Assembly: GCA_900544255.1 (NCBI GenBank)
Contig: UQUM01000037.1
Span: 1-19,974 of the forward strand
DNA length: 19,974 nt
Direction of reading: 5' to 3'
Origin: an uncultured Sutterella sp.
GTDB taxonomy: Bacteria > Pseudomonadota > Gammaproteobacteria > Burkholderiales > Burkholderiaceae_F
In this document: positions 4,871 to 12,684 of the stretch, in pieces
Numbering within the stretch: position 1 is the stretch's first letter
How the letters are laid out: each line of letters begins with the position of its first letter
Notes under the pieces: generated by a model
What the model saw: the letters and a program-made list of their open reading frames with translations, nothing else
Databases searched by the model: none
What the model was told of the DNA's origin: nothing
Position numbers and translations under genes: made by a program

Positions 4871-7375
4871 ATGCTTAAATCCTCCCGATTTGTTGCAATA
4901 GCGGCGGTGCTGCTTTCTGTTTTGGGCCTCTGGTTGATATGGAATCACCTGACCGATGAATGCCTGTCGGAGGCATCGAGAACTGCAGATACCATCTTGT
5001 CCAGGATGAGGACCCGTAGTCTTGATCACAGTCTTCAAGAGGACAACGATGAAACCAAGAGTTTGATCCGGCTCTTGGATAAAACCCGTGAGCTCAACTA
5101 CCGTGAAAAGGACGTGAAGGTTCTTCCCGAGAGTGCTTTAACCGAATACGTCAAGGATCAGCGTCTGACCGGTGCCGTCATTTTGAATTCCCGGCTTGAG
5201 CCCGTGCTGTACGAAGCGGGGGACGGCCTTTTTCCGTGGCAGACGGTGGTTCAACGTGTGTTCATCAAGAACATTCTGACGTATCCGTTCAAACAGTTTG
5301 CCACTCGGGAAGCTTTCGACGACATCGGTTTTTATGACTACGGCGTCGTTGCCCGCCAAAATTCGGCCGGATTGGTCATGACATGGGAGAAGAAAAAGCC
5401 GGGACAATTTGGCGTGGTTTCGAAGGATCTCTACCCCGGGGATACTTTTGCGATGGACAGTCTTGTTTTTGTCGTTCGAAAGGGACGCATCGTTTCCACA
5501 AATCTGGAAGGTTGGAACGGGCAGTCGCAGCAGAAATGCCCATTTTTATCGGCTCCGATCCGACATCTGGCCGCTTACGATTTAAATCTTTATGACGTTC
5601 AGGGGGAGAAGTGGTACGGACGTTTCACTCAAGTGAAGGGGCATCAGGTTTTTGTACTGATTCCGGAAGCCACGTTGTTCGAATTCAGAAAAAGTGAGTT
5701 CGGTGAAGTTCTTTTCGGCTTTGTCTTGGTGCTCGGATTGTTGGCTCTGGTGCGAATACGGATCAGACAGAGCTATGTGCAGGAACTGCAGACGCAGTTC
5801 GACACGATTCAAGGCATCAGCAGCATCTACATTTCGACGTATCTTGTGCGGATTCCTGAAAACTCGGTGCAGTTGCTGAAATCGACTGCGGAAACCCGGC
5901 GAATTTATCGTCCGGGTATTCGGGCGACGGACTTTTTCCGAATGTATCTCAATAGGGTTGTTGCTCCGTCGTGTATTGCCGAGGCGTTGGCTTTTTTCAA
6001 TGTTGAGACATTGGGTGATCGTTTGGCGTCAACGTGTAAATTGGAAACCAAACTTAAGTTGAAGGACGGACGCTGGATCAGAGTGATGGCAATTGCGCAG
6101 ACGCGCAATAAGTCCGGTACGCTCACTGCCTGCCTGCTGACGTCGCGGGATATTACCGAAGAGCAGCAGCATGAAGCCGCCGTACAAAAACAACTTCGGG
6201 AAGCTGCGGAAGCTGCAAAAAGTGCAGCCGTGGCCAAAATGCAGTTTTTGCGGCATATGAGCCACGACGTGAGAACACCCATCAACGGCATTCGTGGTTT
6301 ATTGGAGGTTGCCCGCCGTGCTCCGAATGACGTGCAGCGACAGACGTATTGCCGGGAAAAGATCTGGATGATTTCAGGAACGCTTCTCGAACTTGTGAAC
6401 GATGTGCTCGACATGAGTAAATTGGATTCCGGCGGCGAGCGGCTTGAGAGTGTGCCTTTCGATATTTCGGAGCTGATGGATGAGCTCGTGGTAACGACGC
6501 AGCCGATTGCCGACAAGCAGGGGGTTTTGATCAAACGTCGGATGGAAGGCAGTTGGTGGCGAGTGATCGGCAGCCGTAAACATCTGCGTCGGATTTGTAC
6601 TAACCTCATTTTCAATGCCGTGAAATTTACGCCGGCCGGCGGCTCGGTCACGATCGGCTGTCGAGCGATTTCTGCGGGATCGGGGAACATGACGTTGGAA
6701 TTCAGTTGCCGGGATACCGGACGCGGCATGAGCAAAGAATTCCAGAAACATATTTTTGAGCCTTTCCAGCAGGAGGACAGTAACGCAGCGCGTACCACTT
6801 ATCAAGGAACGGGGCTGGGGCTGGTTATTACCAAGCAGTTGGTGCAGTTGATGGGCGGCAGTATTGATTTCGTCAGTGAGCTAGGCCGGGGAACCACCTT
6901 TACGGTGAGGATTCCTCTGAAAACGGACGATTCGGTGCCGGTTGAGACGTCGGATGAGCCCGACATTCACCTGAAGGATTTGAAGGGAATGCGGGTTTTG
7001 TTGGTCGAAGATAATGAAATCAATCGGGAGATCGCTCACTGCTTCCTGTCGGATGCCGGAGTGGAAGTTACGGAAGTAACGAACGGTGACGAGGCGGTGA
7101 AAAAGTTTGAAGAAACGGCTCCCGGGACGTTTGATCTGATTCTGATGGATATCATGATGCCGTTGGTGGATGGACTGGAGGCAACGCGGCGGATACGTGC
7201 CTTGCCGCGGTCGGATGCGGCGGCAATCCCCATTGTTGCAATGACGGCCAATGTCTTTGATGACGATATTGAGGAATGTATCCGGGCCGGCATGAATAAG
7301 CATCTCTCCAAGCCGTTGGATTGCGAGAAACTGTTCCGTGTGCTGAGTGTGTACCGCGCCGAAAAACAGGATTGA
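4871..7375 (+). CDS. Hybrid sensor histidine kinase with C-terminal receiver
   Basis: This inner-membrane kinase has 834 residues. Membrane segments at about 7-24 and 278-296 enclose a periplasmic sensor region (25-277) with no family I recognise. A PAS-like domain (about 310-430) is followed by a short coiled stretch (430-456). HisKA has the phospho-acceptor H465 in RHMSHDVRTP. The ATPase domain shows the N box around N582 (NLIFNAVKFTP), DTGRGM (615-620) and GTGLGL (646-651). The receiver (707-825) has D714, phospho-acceptor D760 in LILMDIMMP, T792 and K814. There is no HPt or DNA-binding domain, so an HPt protein and output regulator must be encoded elsewhere. The ATG follows ggagg at a 6-base spacing. 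It is co-transcribed with the binding protein, which may be its ligand receptor. Codon bias is weaker than in aspA, fitting low expression. Confidence 0.92.
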   Translation: MLKSSRFVAIAAVLLSVLGLWLIWNHLTDECLSEASRTADTILSRMRTRSLDHSLQEDNDETKSLIRLLDKTRELNYREKDVKVLPESALTEYVKDQRLTGAVILNSRLEPVLYEAGDGLFPWQTVVQRVFIKNILTYPFKQFATREAFDDIGFYDYGVVARQNSAGLVMTWEKKKPGQFGVVSKDLYPGDTFAMDSLVFVVRKGRIVSTNLEGWNGQSQQKCPFLSAPIRHLAAYDLNLYDVQGEKWYGRFTQVKGHQVFVLIPEATLFEFRKSEFGEVLFGFVLVLGLLALVRIRIRQSYVQELQTQFDTIQGISSIYISTYLVRIPENSVQLLKSTAETRRIYRPGIRATDFFRMYLNRVVAPSCIAEALAFFNVETLGDRLASTCKLETKLKLKDGRWIRVMAIAQTRNKSGTLTACLLTSRDITEEQQHEAAVQKQLREAAEAAKSAAVAKMQFLRHMSHDVRTPINGIRGLLEVARRAPNDVQRQTYCREKIWMISGTLLELVNDVLDMSKLDSGGERLESVPFDISELMDELVVTTQPIADKQGVLIKRRMEGSWWRVIGSRKHLRRICTNLIFNAVKFTPAGGSVTIGCRAISAGSGNMTLEFSCRDTGRGMSKEFQKHIFEPFQQEDSNAARTTYQGTGLGLVITKQLVQLMGGSIDFVSELGRGTTFTVRIPLKTDDSVPVETSDEPDIHLKDLKGMRVLLVEDNEINREIAHCFLSDAGVEVTEVTNGDEAVKKFEETAPGTFDLILMDIMMPLVDGLEATRRIRALPRSDAAAIPIVAMTANVFDDDIEECIRAGMNKHLSKPLDCEKLFRVLSVYRAEKQD

Positions 7376-7390
7376 TACGGCGGGAAATGC

Positions 7391-7434
7391 GAAAACGCCC
7401 GACGGGGACGATGAGTCCGGTGTCGGGCGTTTCG
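7391..7434. terminator. Convergent terminator between the kinase and the symporter
   Basis: An 11-bp perfect stem, aaacgcccgac (7393-7403) with gtcgggcgttt (7422-7432), lies between two converging genes. It is flanked by only short A and T runs, so it may act moderately in both directions. Confidence 0.6.
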
Positions 7435-7449
7435 ATTGAGTCGGAAAAG

Positions 7450-8778
7450 TTACAAACCGGTGATGAGAACCGTGAGAATCAGAACGGGGCTCGCGACGAC
7501 GAGGAGCGCCCGAAAAACGGTGAGCACAGCATCGGAAGCTTTGGCACCGGTGAGAATTTCCGCCTTCACTTTCTTCCAAGCAACGATGCCCGCCAAAATG
7601 CAGACGACGATGCCGCCCACGGGAAGACTGAGGTTGCTCGTGAAGTAGTCGAAATTGTCAAAGATCGTACGTCCGGCAATCTTGAAGTCGGACAATACGC
7701 CGAAAGAAAGTCCGCAGAAACTCCCGACGAAGAGCATGGCAAACGTCACGAGCGTCACGGCCTTAAAGCGCACGAGTTTTAATTCGTCGATGAAATAGGC
7801 GGCCACCATTTCCAGTAACGACACCGCGCTCGTCAATGCGGCAAGAACGAGGCAAAGGTAGAAAATGACGGCAAACGCTTGCCCGAAGGGAAGTTTTGCA
7901 AAGACGATCGGCATCGTCATGAAGGTAAGGCCCGGCCCCGCCGTCGGATCTAAATCAAAGGCAAAAACGGAAGGCAGGATCATGAGGCCGCCCAGAATGG
8001 AGGAGAAGGTGGCGAGAAAAGTGATCCAGCTGCACCCCGTGAGGAGGTTGGTGTCTTTGGAGAGGTAGCTCCCGTAGGTGAGCATGCAGCCGCACCCCAC
8101 GCAGAGGCTGAAGAACGTGAACCCCATGGCGGCCAAAAGACTCTGCCACGTGAAGGTTTCGGGTTTCCAGGCAAAAAGATACGCAATCCCTTTTTCTGCC
8201 CCGGGGAGCGTCATGCCGCGCACGATGAGAATGAGTACCAAGACGAAAAGGAGCGGCATCAGAATTTTGTTGAGGCGTTCAATCCCCTTGGCGACGTCAA
8301 AAAGCACGACCCATGCGGTGAGAAAAAGAAAGGCCGCCTGGTATCCGATGGAGATGTAGGGGTTGCTCACCAAGGCGCCGAAGTGGGCGTTAAGTTCGGA
8401 AACGTCGGTAACGATGCCGTTCCCTAACAGCGCATCAATGAAGTAGGAGATCGTCCAACCGCCGATTGCCGAATAAAAGCAGAGGACGCAGAACCCCGTG
8501 AGAATTCCCAGGTAGCCGAATACCGTCCACCCCTTGCCGGCAATCGTCCGGTAAGCAGTGACGATACCGCCCTTGCCGAGGCGCCCCAAGGTGATTTCCG
8601 CAATGACGAGCGTGAGTCCGATCGTGAAGGACAACACGAGATAAGGAAAGAGAAAGGCGCTCCCGCCGTTGCTTCCTGCAAGGTAGGGAAATTTCCAAAT
8701 GGCGCCTAGCCCCACGGCGGCGCCGGCGCTGGCCAAAATAAAGCCCAGACGGCTCGTCCAGTTAATGCGTTCCGACAT
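7450..8778 (-). CDS. Sodium-dependent NSS-family amino-acid symporter
   Basis: It is an inner-membrane Na+-coupled importer of the neurotransmitter:sodium symporter family (LeuT fold), 442 residues with about eleven membrane segments. The family hallmark of TM1, AAVGLGAIWKFPYLAGSNGGSAFLFPYL, appears at about 19-46 in the usual place, with the unwound GLG stretch that binds Na+ and substrate. The charged pattern between segments (AEITLGRLGKGG) is also typical. The ATG follows aaggat, a clear ribosome site. It is divergent from the methionine ABC importer metQNI; some bacterial NSS carriers (MetP of Corynebacterium) transport methionine, so a related substrate is possible but not shown by sequence. 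Tryptophan, tyrosine or branched-chain amino acids are alternatives. Confidence 0.9.
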   Translation of the reverse strand: MSERINWTSRLGFILASAGAAVGLGAIWKFPYLAGSNGGSAFLFPYLVLSFTIGLTLVIAEITLGRLGKGGIVTAYRTIAGKGWTVFGYLGILTGFCVLCFYSAIGGWTISYFIDALLGNGIVTDVSELNAHFGALVSNPYISIGYQAAFLFLTAWVVLFDVAKGIERLNKILMPLLFVLVLILIVRGMTLPGAEKGIAYLFAWKPETFTWQSLLAAMGFTFFSLCVGCGCMLTYGSYLSKDTNLLTGCSWITFLATFSSILGGLMILPSVFAFDLDPTAGPGLTFMTMPIVFAKLPFGQAFAVIFYLCLVLAALTSAVSLLEMVAAYFIDELKLVRFKAVTLVTFAMLFVGSFCGLSFGVLSDFKIAGRTIFDNFDYFTSNLSLPVGGIVVCILAGIVAWKKVKAEILTGAKASDAVLTVFRALLVVASPVLILTVLITGL

Positions 8779-8916
8779 AAAAATCCTTATCGAACATCCG
8801 ATCCGATTAACAAAAAGAAGGAGGCTCTGAGTTTAGCGGACGGGGTTGGCTTTGGGGCCGGCAGGGAGCGGAAATCCTTTTTTTTAGGGACGGGTGTGGG
8901 CAGAAAACCGAACGGG

Positions 8917-8961
8917 TAGGTAATACGTCAGCAATCTTGCGAATGTATGCGGTATTACCTA
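8917..8961. promoter_or_regulatory. 10-bp inverted repeat in the divergent region
   Basis: taggtaatac (8917-8926) is the perfect reverse complement of gtattaccta (8952-8961), separated by 25 bases. Lying midway between two divergent amino-acid transporter units, it could be a pair of half-sites for a shared regulator or a stem in the symporter leader. The regulator is unknown. Confidence 0.45.
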
Positions 8962-9095
8962 GGTTGGGATCTCGGATCTGGGGTAAAGTTAACCCCAGCG
9001 CTCGGACGGATTTCGTCCGGCTTTCCTCAAGAGATTGCCTCATCATGGTCTTTAATACGCAACATACCGCTTTCAACGCACGCAAGGTGCGCTCG

Positions 9096-9119
9096 ATGCG
9101 AATGTGCCGCTTTATGTGA
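9096..9119 (+). CDS. Possible methionine-rich leader peptide MRMCRFM
   Basis: The frame ATG CGA ATG TGC CGC TTT ATG TGA encodes seven residues, of which three are Met and one is Cys. It is preceded by aaggtg (9084-9089), a fair ribosome site at a 6-base spacing. It lies 150 bases upstream of metQ. The sequence ggtgcg-c-tcg (9086-9095) can pair with cga-cgcacc (9122-9130), enclosing the frame and hiding its ribosome site. An alternative hairpin cgcac/gtgcg (9077-9081/9087-9091) competes. A peptide sensing methionine supply for the methionine importer is an inference; chance is not excluded for so short a frame. Confidence 0.35.
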   Translation: MRMCRFM

Positions 9120-9161
9120 AGCGACGCACCGCCGGTTGTTGTTTGTTGAATCTTCCCTCCA

Positions 9162-9188
9162 GCGCGGTTCGTCCGCACCTCTTTTTTT
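9162..9188 (+). terminator. Weak attenuator-like hairpin upstream of metQ
   Basis: gcgg (9164-9167) pairs with ccgc (9173-9176), extended by a g-c pair across one mismatch, and is followed within 5 bases by T7 (9182-9188). accgc (9128-9132), the 3' part of the leader-frame stem, can instead pair with gcggt (9164-9168), so the two structures exclude each other. The stem is short, so termination would be inefficient. Confidence 0.3.
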
Positions 9189-9269
9189 CGGTTGACGTCG
9201 AAAGGCAATCGGGCGGCAGTCGGGCAGTAAGTTTTCCGGTTTTTTAATTTTTCTCAAAGGAATTTCATC

Positions 9270-10136
9270 ATGACGATCCAGTTTAAAAAGACGGCGCTTC
9301 TTTTTGCGGTGGCTTCGGCGCTCACGTTGGGCCTCACCGGGTGCGGTGATGAGGCTAAGAGCGACGTGAAGGTCATCAAGGTCGGTGTCGTGGGTGAATA
9401 CAACGCCCAGTGGGATACGGTGAATCAGAACCTCGCGGCGGACAAACTCAAGGTCGAACTCGTGAAGTATTCGGACTACGCGACGCCCAACCGCGCTTTG
9501 TCGGATAAGGACATTGACTTGAATGCCTTCCAGCACAAGGCGTTCCTCGCGAACGACACGGCCCGCAACGGCTACAAGATTACTTCGATCGGCGACACGA
9601 TTTTGGCTCCTTTGTGCATCTTCAACAACAAGTCGAAGATTCAGAAGATCGCAGACATCAAGGACGGCGACAAGATCGCGATCCCCGCGGATTTAACGAA
9701 CGGCGGTCGTGCTCTGAAGCTTTTGGAAGCCGCAGGGTTGATTGAAATTGATCCCGCCAAGGGCTACGTCCCCAATAAGACCGACATCACGAAGTACAAC
9801 GTCAAGATTGAAATCGTCGAAGCCGAATCGGGCGTTTTGGCGAATTTGCTCCCGGACGTCGCGGCGGCGGTCATCAACGGCGGCAATGCCTTTACGGCGA
9901 AATTGGATCCCACGAAGGACGCGATTTTCTCCGAAGACGTGAACCCGAAGACGAATCCCTATCTCGGTAAGCTCGTCAACATTATCGTCGCGCGTGATGC
10001 CGACGCGAAGAACGCGGATTACCTCAAGGTCGTGAAGGCCTACCAATCTCAGAACACCGCTCAGACGATTAAGGACGCCTACAAGGGGGCCTTTATCCCG
10101 GTGTGGGCGGGTGCCGCCGACTATCAGCTGAAGTAA
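9270..10136 (+). CDS. metQ: Methionine-binding lipoprotein of the MetQNI importer
   Basis: It is a lipoprotein that captures methionine (possibly also D-methionine) in the periplasm for the MetNI complex. It has 288 residues. A signal peptide with lipobox LTGC puts the lipidated cysteine at C25. The NlpA/MetQ pattern follows: VIKVGVVGEYNAQWDTVN, KVELVKYSDYATPNRALSDKDIDLNAFQHKAFL, KIAIPADLTNGGRALKLLEAAGLI, AAAVINGGNAF and a C-terminal region ending FIPVWAGAADYQLK. The ATG follows aaagg with good spacing. metN and metI follow, but a strong terminator lies between metQ and metN, which should give more binding protein than membrane complex. Confidence 0.93.
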   Translation: MTIQFKKTALLFAVASALTLGLTGCGDEAKSDVKVIKVGVVGEYNAQWDTVNQNLAADKLKVELVKYSDYATPNRALSDKDIDLNAFQHKAFLANDTARNGYKITSIGDTILAPLCIFNNKSKIQKIADIKDGDKIAIPADLTNGGRALKLLEAAGLIEIDPAKGYVPNKTDITKYNVKIEIVEAESGVLANLLPDVAAAVINGGNAFTAKLDPTKDAIFSEDVNPKTNPYLGKLVNIIVARDADAKNADYLKVVKAYQSQNTAQTIKDAYKGAFIPVWAGAADYQLK

Positions 10137-10146
10137 TCGAAAAAGA

Positions 10147-10187
10147 AAGACCGCAAGGAGGAATGCTGTATTCTTGCGGTCTTTTGT
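10147..10187 (+). terminator. Terminator between metQ and metN
   Basis: A perfect 12-bp stem, aaagaccgcaag (10147-10158) with cttgcggtcttt (10174-10185), is followed by tttgttc. It lies 10 bases after the metQ stop codon and 43 bases before metN. Partial read-through would set a high ratio of MetQ to MetNI, common for binding-protein genes placed first. Confidence 0.8.
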
Positions 10188-10229
10188 TCGTTTTAAAGAG
10201 CGGAATAGTTTCGCGACACAGGGCAGGCA

Positions 10230-11252
10230 ATGATAGAACTCAGACATATCGTGAAGCGGTTTGAATCGAAGGCGGGCACGGTGACGGCCGTGAACGACGT
10301 GTCGCTTCACATTGAAAAAGGCGAAGTCTTCGGCATCATCGGATTTTCCGGGGCCGGTAAGTCGACGTTGGTGCGCTGCATCAACCTTCTGGAACGGCCG
10401 ACGTCGGGTGAGGTGCTGATTGACGGTACGGACATCACGAAATTGGCGGCAAAAGAATTGCGCGGCGTTCGGCAGAAGATCGGCATGATCTTCCAGCACT
10501 TTAATCTGATGCCGAGCCGTACGGTCTATGAAAATATCGAGATGCCCTTAAAGTTGACGAACCTTTCGGCCGAAGAACGCCGTGAAAAGATTCGTTCGCT
10601 CCTGGAACTCGTGGAACTTGCGGATAAATCGGAAGCCTATCCCTCGCAGTTGTCGGGCGGCCAAAAGCAGCGCGTTGCCATTGCCCGTGCGCTCGCGAAC
10701 GACCCCAAGGTGCTGTTGTGCGATGAAGCAACGAGTGCCTTGGACCCCAAGACGACGCGCTCGATTCTGAAACTGCTGCGTGAGGTGAATTCCCGGCTCG
10801 GCATTACGATCGTCGTCATTACGCATCAGATGGACGTGGTGAAATTCATCTGCGACCGTGCTGCCGTGATGGAACACGGGCGCGTCGTCGAAGAAGGAAC
10901 GATTCTTGATATCTTCGCCAACCCCAAGGCCCCGGTGACGAAGGGTTTCATTGATTCCGCGAGCAACGTGGACGACCTCTACGACATGTTGGAAGATGCC
11001 GAAGGCCGCGGCGTGACGCACGGGACGGTGTACCTCCTTACTTACGCCGGCGCGTCCGCGGGTAAACCTTTGATGACGGAAATCTTTAAGCAGTTCGGGG
11101 TGTCCGCAAACATTATTTTCGGCAACATTGAAATTCTCAAGGGGACGCCGTTGGGGAAACTCGCGGTGACTCTCGAAGGCGACGCCGAGAACGTGGTGTC
11201 CGCTGTGGAATTCATTAAGGCACACGGCGTGCGGATTGAAGAGGTGAAGTAA
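10230..11252 (+). CDS. metN: Methionine importer ATPase
   Basis: It is the cytoplasmic ATPase subunit that powers methionine uptake with MetI and MetQ. It has 340 residues, normal for MetN. Walker A GFSGAGKST is at 38-46, the Q-loop at Q89 (IFQHFNLMPS), signature LSGGQKQR at 141-148, Walker B VLLCDEATSALD at 161-172 and the switch histidine at H199. The C-terminal part (about 265-340) matches the NIL/ACT-like domain that binds methionine and inhibits transport when the cell has enough. The ATG has only a weak ribosome site (cagggcaggca upstream). metI starts directly at the stop codon. Confidence 0.95.
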   Translation: MIELRHIVKRFESKAGTVTAVNDVSLHIEKGEVFGIIGFSGAGKSTLVRCINLLERPTSGEVLIDGTDITKLAAKELRGVRQKIGMIFQHFNLMPSRTVYENIEMPLKLTNLSAEERREKIRSLLELVELADKSEAYPSQLSGGQKQRVAIARALANDPKVLLCDEATSALDPKTTRSILKLLREVNSRLGITIVVITHQMDVVKFICDRAAVMEHGRVVEEGTILDIFANPKAPVTKGFIDSASNVDDLYDMLEDAEGRGVTHGTVYLLTYAGASAGKPLMTEIFKQFGVSANIIFGNIEILKGTPLGKLAVTLEGDAENVVSAVEFIKAHGVRIEEVK

Positions 11253-11930
11253 ATGGAGTGGATCAATACGCTTTTACCGAATCTAGACCGCTTGAGCGGC
11301 GAACTTTTGAAATCAATCGGTCAGACGGCGACGATGATCGGCGTTTCGGGCACAATCGCCTGGGTGCTCGGTATCCTCGTCGGTGTACTGCTCGTCACGA
11401 CGCGCCCCGGCGGCATTCTCGAAAACCGGGCGGTCTTCACATTCTTTGACCGGGCGATCGACATCATTCGTTCGATTCCGTTCATCATCCTTATTGTGCT
11501 TCTGATTCCGCTTTCCCGCTTTCTCGTCGGCACGGGGTCGGGGGTGACGGGATCTTTCGTGGCGCTCGTTTTCGGTACGGTGCCCTTCTTTGCCCGACAA
11601 GTGGAGTCCGTGTTGTCCGACATTGACCACGGCCTCATTGAAGCGAGTGAAGCAATGGGGTTTTCGCCGATGCAGATCATCTTCGGGGTGTACCTTAAAG
11701 AAAGCATTCCCGGCATTACGCGCGTTACGATGATTACGTTCGTGAGCTTCGTGGGCATTACGGCGATTGCAGGCGCGATCGGCGCGGGCGGCATCGGCGA
11801 CTTCGCCATCCGCTACGGCTACCAGATGGGGTACCGCGACATGATTTGGCTCACGGTGCTCATCATTCTTGCCGTGATCAGTGTTTTCCAATTCTTCGGC
11901 AATCTCATCATCCGCCGCACGACGCATTAA
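11253..11930 (+). CDS. metI: Methionine importer permease
   Basis: It is the inner-membrane permease subunit of the methionine importer, 225 residues with about five membrane segments. The EAA-type loop that docks on the ATPase is EASEAMGFSPMQIIFGVYLKESIPGI, around residues 129-154. Family blocks SIPFIILIVLLIPLSRF and GAIGAGGIGDFAIRYGYQ are present. The ATG begins at the base after the metN stop, with gaggtgaag upstream as ribosome site, implying translational coupling. It converges with the Nudix-type gene after 11 bases, with no clear terminator in the gap. Confidence 0.94.
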   Translation: MEWINTLLPNLDRLSGELLKSIGQTATMIGVSGTIAWVLGILVGVLLVTTRPGGILENRAVFTFFDRAIDIIRSIPFIILIVLLIPLSRFLVGTGSGVTGSFVALVFGTVPFFARQVESVLSDIDHGLIEASEAMGFSPMQIIFGVYLKESIPGITRVTMITFVSFVGITAIAGAIGAGGIGDFAIRYGYQMGYRDMIWLTVLIILAVISVFQFFGNLIIRRTTH

Positions 11931-11941
11931 GCGCGGCGCGA

Positions 11942-12610
11942 CTACAAAGGAAGCGTCCCTTCTTCCAGGAGTTTTTTAAGGAGGAAGGGCAGCACCTTTC
12001 GATCATTTTCCCGATTCAAAAATTTTGCCAACGCCGACGGGGGTACGAGGCTTACGGCCTGGGATTCCCAGCCGGCGTTTTTGGGCGTTCCTCCGATACG
12101 GCGCGCGGTGTAGTAGCGCGTGACGGAGCGCGTACGAACAATGTCGCAGAGGTACCCCGTGGGCTTCACCCAAAGGCCCGATTCTTCCAAGGTTTCCTTG
12201 ACGGCATTCGTAAGGAGCGTCAACCCCGCTTCCCATCGTCCCTTGGGAAAAGTGGTTTTTTGATCCGCGTATTCGTTCGTGGGATGCACGAGCCACACTC
12301 GGTCATCCGGTTCAATGACGACGCAGCCGCTTGTGGTGCTGCGGACGGGATCCTTGGGGTAAGGGGGTTCCTCGACCGACCATTCACTGTTGTAGGGAAG
12401 CCAATCCAGGGAATTTACGGGACAAGCAACGTCGGTGAAGGGGGTGCCGCAAAGCGTCGGAGGAAGCATTCCGTGGTCCGTGACCGACAACGTCGCGACG
12501 GCGGCGGGGTCGTACCACGTGATTTCCGCCGTGGAGACGGAGGGGGTTCGAACGAGTACGGGATGACCGTTTTCGTCGTGCTGGGGATGGTAAACAAGGG
12601 GCAGAGTCAT
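11942..12610 (-). CDS. Nudix-family hydrolase-like protein with altered Nudix box
   Basis: A cytoplasmic protein of 222 residues. The Nudix region is at about 122-150: FPKGRWEAGLTLLTNAVKETLEESGL. Against GX5EX7REUXEEXGU it keeps the G, the ETLEE glutamates and the final SGL, but the first Glu is Leu and the Arg is Lys. The typical GxVEPGE segment reads GRWEAGL. The N-terminal ~90 residues are an extension I do not recognise, and the substrate cannot be named. The ATG at 12610 sits directly after the U-tract of the upstream gene's terminator, with ggaag inside the hairpin arm as the only possible ribosome site. A later start would delete part of the extension but not the Nudix core. Confidence 0.75.
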   Translation of the reverse strand: MTLPLVYHPQHDENGHPVLVRTPSVSTAEITWYDPAAVATLSVTDHGMLPPTLCGTPFTDVACPVNSLDWLPYNSEWSVEEPPYPKDPVRSTTSGCVVIEPDDRVWLVHPTNEYADQKTTFPKGRWEAGLTLLTNAVKETLEESGLWVKPTGYLCDIVRTRSVTRYYTARRIGGTPKNAGWESQAVSLVPPSALAKFLNRENDRKVLPFLLKKLLEEGTLPL

Positions 12611-12656
12611 AAAAAAACGCTTCCGGCCGGTATTTGAAACAGGCTAGAAGCGTTTT
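12611..12656 (-). terminator. Terminator of the barrel gene, abutting the Nudix start codon
   Basis: On the minus strand aaaacgcttc (12656-12647) pairs with gaagcgtttt (12623-12614), and the T-run continues to 12611, directly before the ATG at 12610. It terminates the outer-membrane protein gene; read-through would be needed for co-expression of the Nudix gene. Confidence 0.75.
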
Positions 12657-12684
12657 GTGTCAGAACCGTGACAAAGACGATCCG

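Larger units (their letters stand above)
8779..9269. other. Divergent control region between the symporter and metQ
   Basis: No full-size gene. Seen in order on the plus strand: T8 at 8879-8886, a 10-bp inverted repeat (8917-8926/8952-8961), hairpin ctggggt/accccag (about 8978-8998), hairpin cggacg/cgtccg (9004-9020), a possible -10 TTTAAT (9051-9056), the leader frame 9096-9119, a weak terminator-like hairpin with T7 (9162-9188) and the metQ ribosome site aaagg just before 9270. I looked for class I, II and SAH riboswitch consensus pieces and recognised none. Confidence 0.5.

Noticed and set aside
8937..9119. 60-codon frame upstream of metQ as a full gene
   Set aside because: No ribosome site at its start and it spans two hairpins. 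Only its last seven codons, with their own ribosome site, look meaningful.
8940..9269. S-adenosylmethionine or SAH riboswitch upstream of metQ
   Set aside because: I compared the remembered core motifs of SAM-I, SAM-II and SAH classes and saw no convincing match; a covariance search would decide.
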